Below, one piece after another: positions 33,845 through 34,057 of a stretch of 34,057 nucleotides of DNA. Within the stretch, counting starts at the first letter, position 1; each line of letters opens with the position of its first letter. The stretch is taken from NCBI GenBank assembly GCA_007119345.1, contig SKPV01000137.1, positions 1 to 34,057 of the forward strand. The letters are read 5' to 3'. The notes beneath the pieces are model-generated. The model searched no databases. It saw only the letters and a list, made by a program, of their open reading frames with translations, and was not told the origin of the DNA. The position numbers were made by a program, and so were the translations under genes. The stretch comes from Halovivax sp. (lineage in GTDB: Archaea; Halobacteriota; Halobacteria; Halobacteriales; Natrialbaceae).

Positions 33845-34057
33845 TTAGAGCTCCGCGCCGCAGGACGGACAGAACCGGTAGTCTCGGTCGTCGGGGACGT
33901 CCTCGCCGCAGTCCGGACACGCGCCGTCGTTCCCGTACGAGCCGAAGTCGTCGACGAAGATCCTGGTGTCGGAGCCCGTGCTCGGGTCCGCCGCCGACCG
34001 ATCCGCGGCGTCGTCCCCGCCGGTGGCGTCGGACCGTCGCTCGCGCGTGTCGTCACC
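33845..34057 (-). CDS. zinc-ribbon protein, N-terminus outside the window
   Basis: The last 70 residues of a minus-strand protein whose start lies beyond 34057. An acidic disordered part (GDDAADRSAADPSTGSDTRI) leads to a zinc ribbon, GACPDCGEDV and RFCPSCGAEL, with C-x2-C pairs 13 residues apart, ending right after the second pair with TAA. C-terminal ribbons of this kind are common in haloarchaeal membrane or regulatory proteins. Nothing further can be said about its role without the missing part. Confidence 0.75.
   Translation of the reverse strand, partial: GDDTRERRSDATGGDDAADRSAADPSTGSDTRIFVDDFGSYGNDGACPDCGEDVPDDRDYRFCPSCGAEL

Overview
The window looks like chromosomal DNA of a halophilic archaeon (Halobacteria). 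Base composition is very GC-rich with G/C at almost every third codon position. The predicted proteins are strongly acidic. Most genes have a TATA-like box about 25-30 nt before the first codon and no leader, while genes inside operons carry Shine-Dalgarno motifs. The window also holds a eukaryote-type ribosomal protein S6e, haloarchaea-restricted small proteins and a 72-nt tRNA-Arg(CCG) with no encoded CCA.

Layout. 1-5.3 kb: L-threonine aldolase (-), M29 aminopeptidase (+), two small haloarchaeal proteins (-), and a GCS2-family ligase (+). 5.4-9 kb: a C45-type Ntn hydrolase (-), a membrane zinc-ribbon protein (+), a frameshifted membrane-protein remnant, a 48-aa membrane protein and the tRNA (-). 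9.1-12.8 kb: a universal stress protein (USP) and GNAT pair, two divergent USPs, and a DHH/DHHA1 phosphoesterase. 12.9-19.2 kb: an S9 oligopeptidase-like enzyme, a polytopic membrane protein, a DUF5807-like protein, an S6e-led operon, and HtpX. 19.3-22.8 kb: two metallo-beta-lactamase-fold enzymes, one UlaG/CMAH-like and one beta-CASP RNase. 23.5-29.7 kb: a complete five-gene dipeptide/oligopeptide ABC transporter operon. 29.7-34 kb: a TldD/PmbA-like protein, a small membrane protein, an M28 peptidase, a DUF5305-like remnant and a zinc-ribbon protein cut by the window edge.

How the genes fit together. Six peptidase or hydrolase families (M29, C45, S9, M48, TldD/PmbA, M28) share 34 kb with a peptide importer. 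This suggests a region rich in peptide use and protein turnover, although the genes lie in separate transcription units.

Three observations stand out. (1) The transporter's substrate-binding lipoprotein appears circularly permuted: the segment that is normally C-terminal follows the Tat/lipobox signal, and the protein stops where the family normally runs on into that segment. (2) At least five genes have an imperfect copy of their own last codons, including the stop, immediately downstream, and several other spacers hold 17-50 bp tandem repeats. (3) The last transporter ATPase has about 90 extra residues inserted within its four-cysteine C-terminal motif, and a 28-codon basic mini-ORF bridges dppC and dppD. 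No CRISPR array, intact insertion sequence, rRNA or replication origin was seen.
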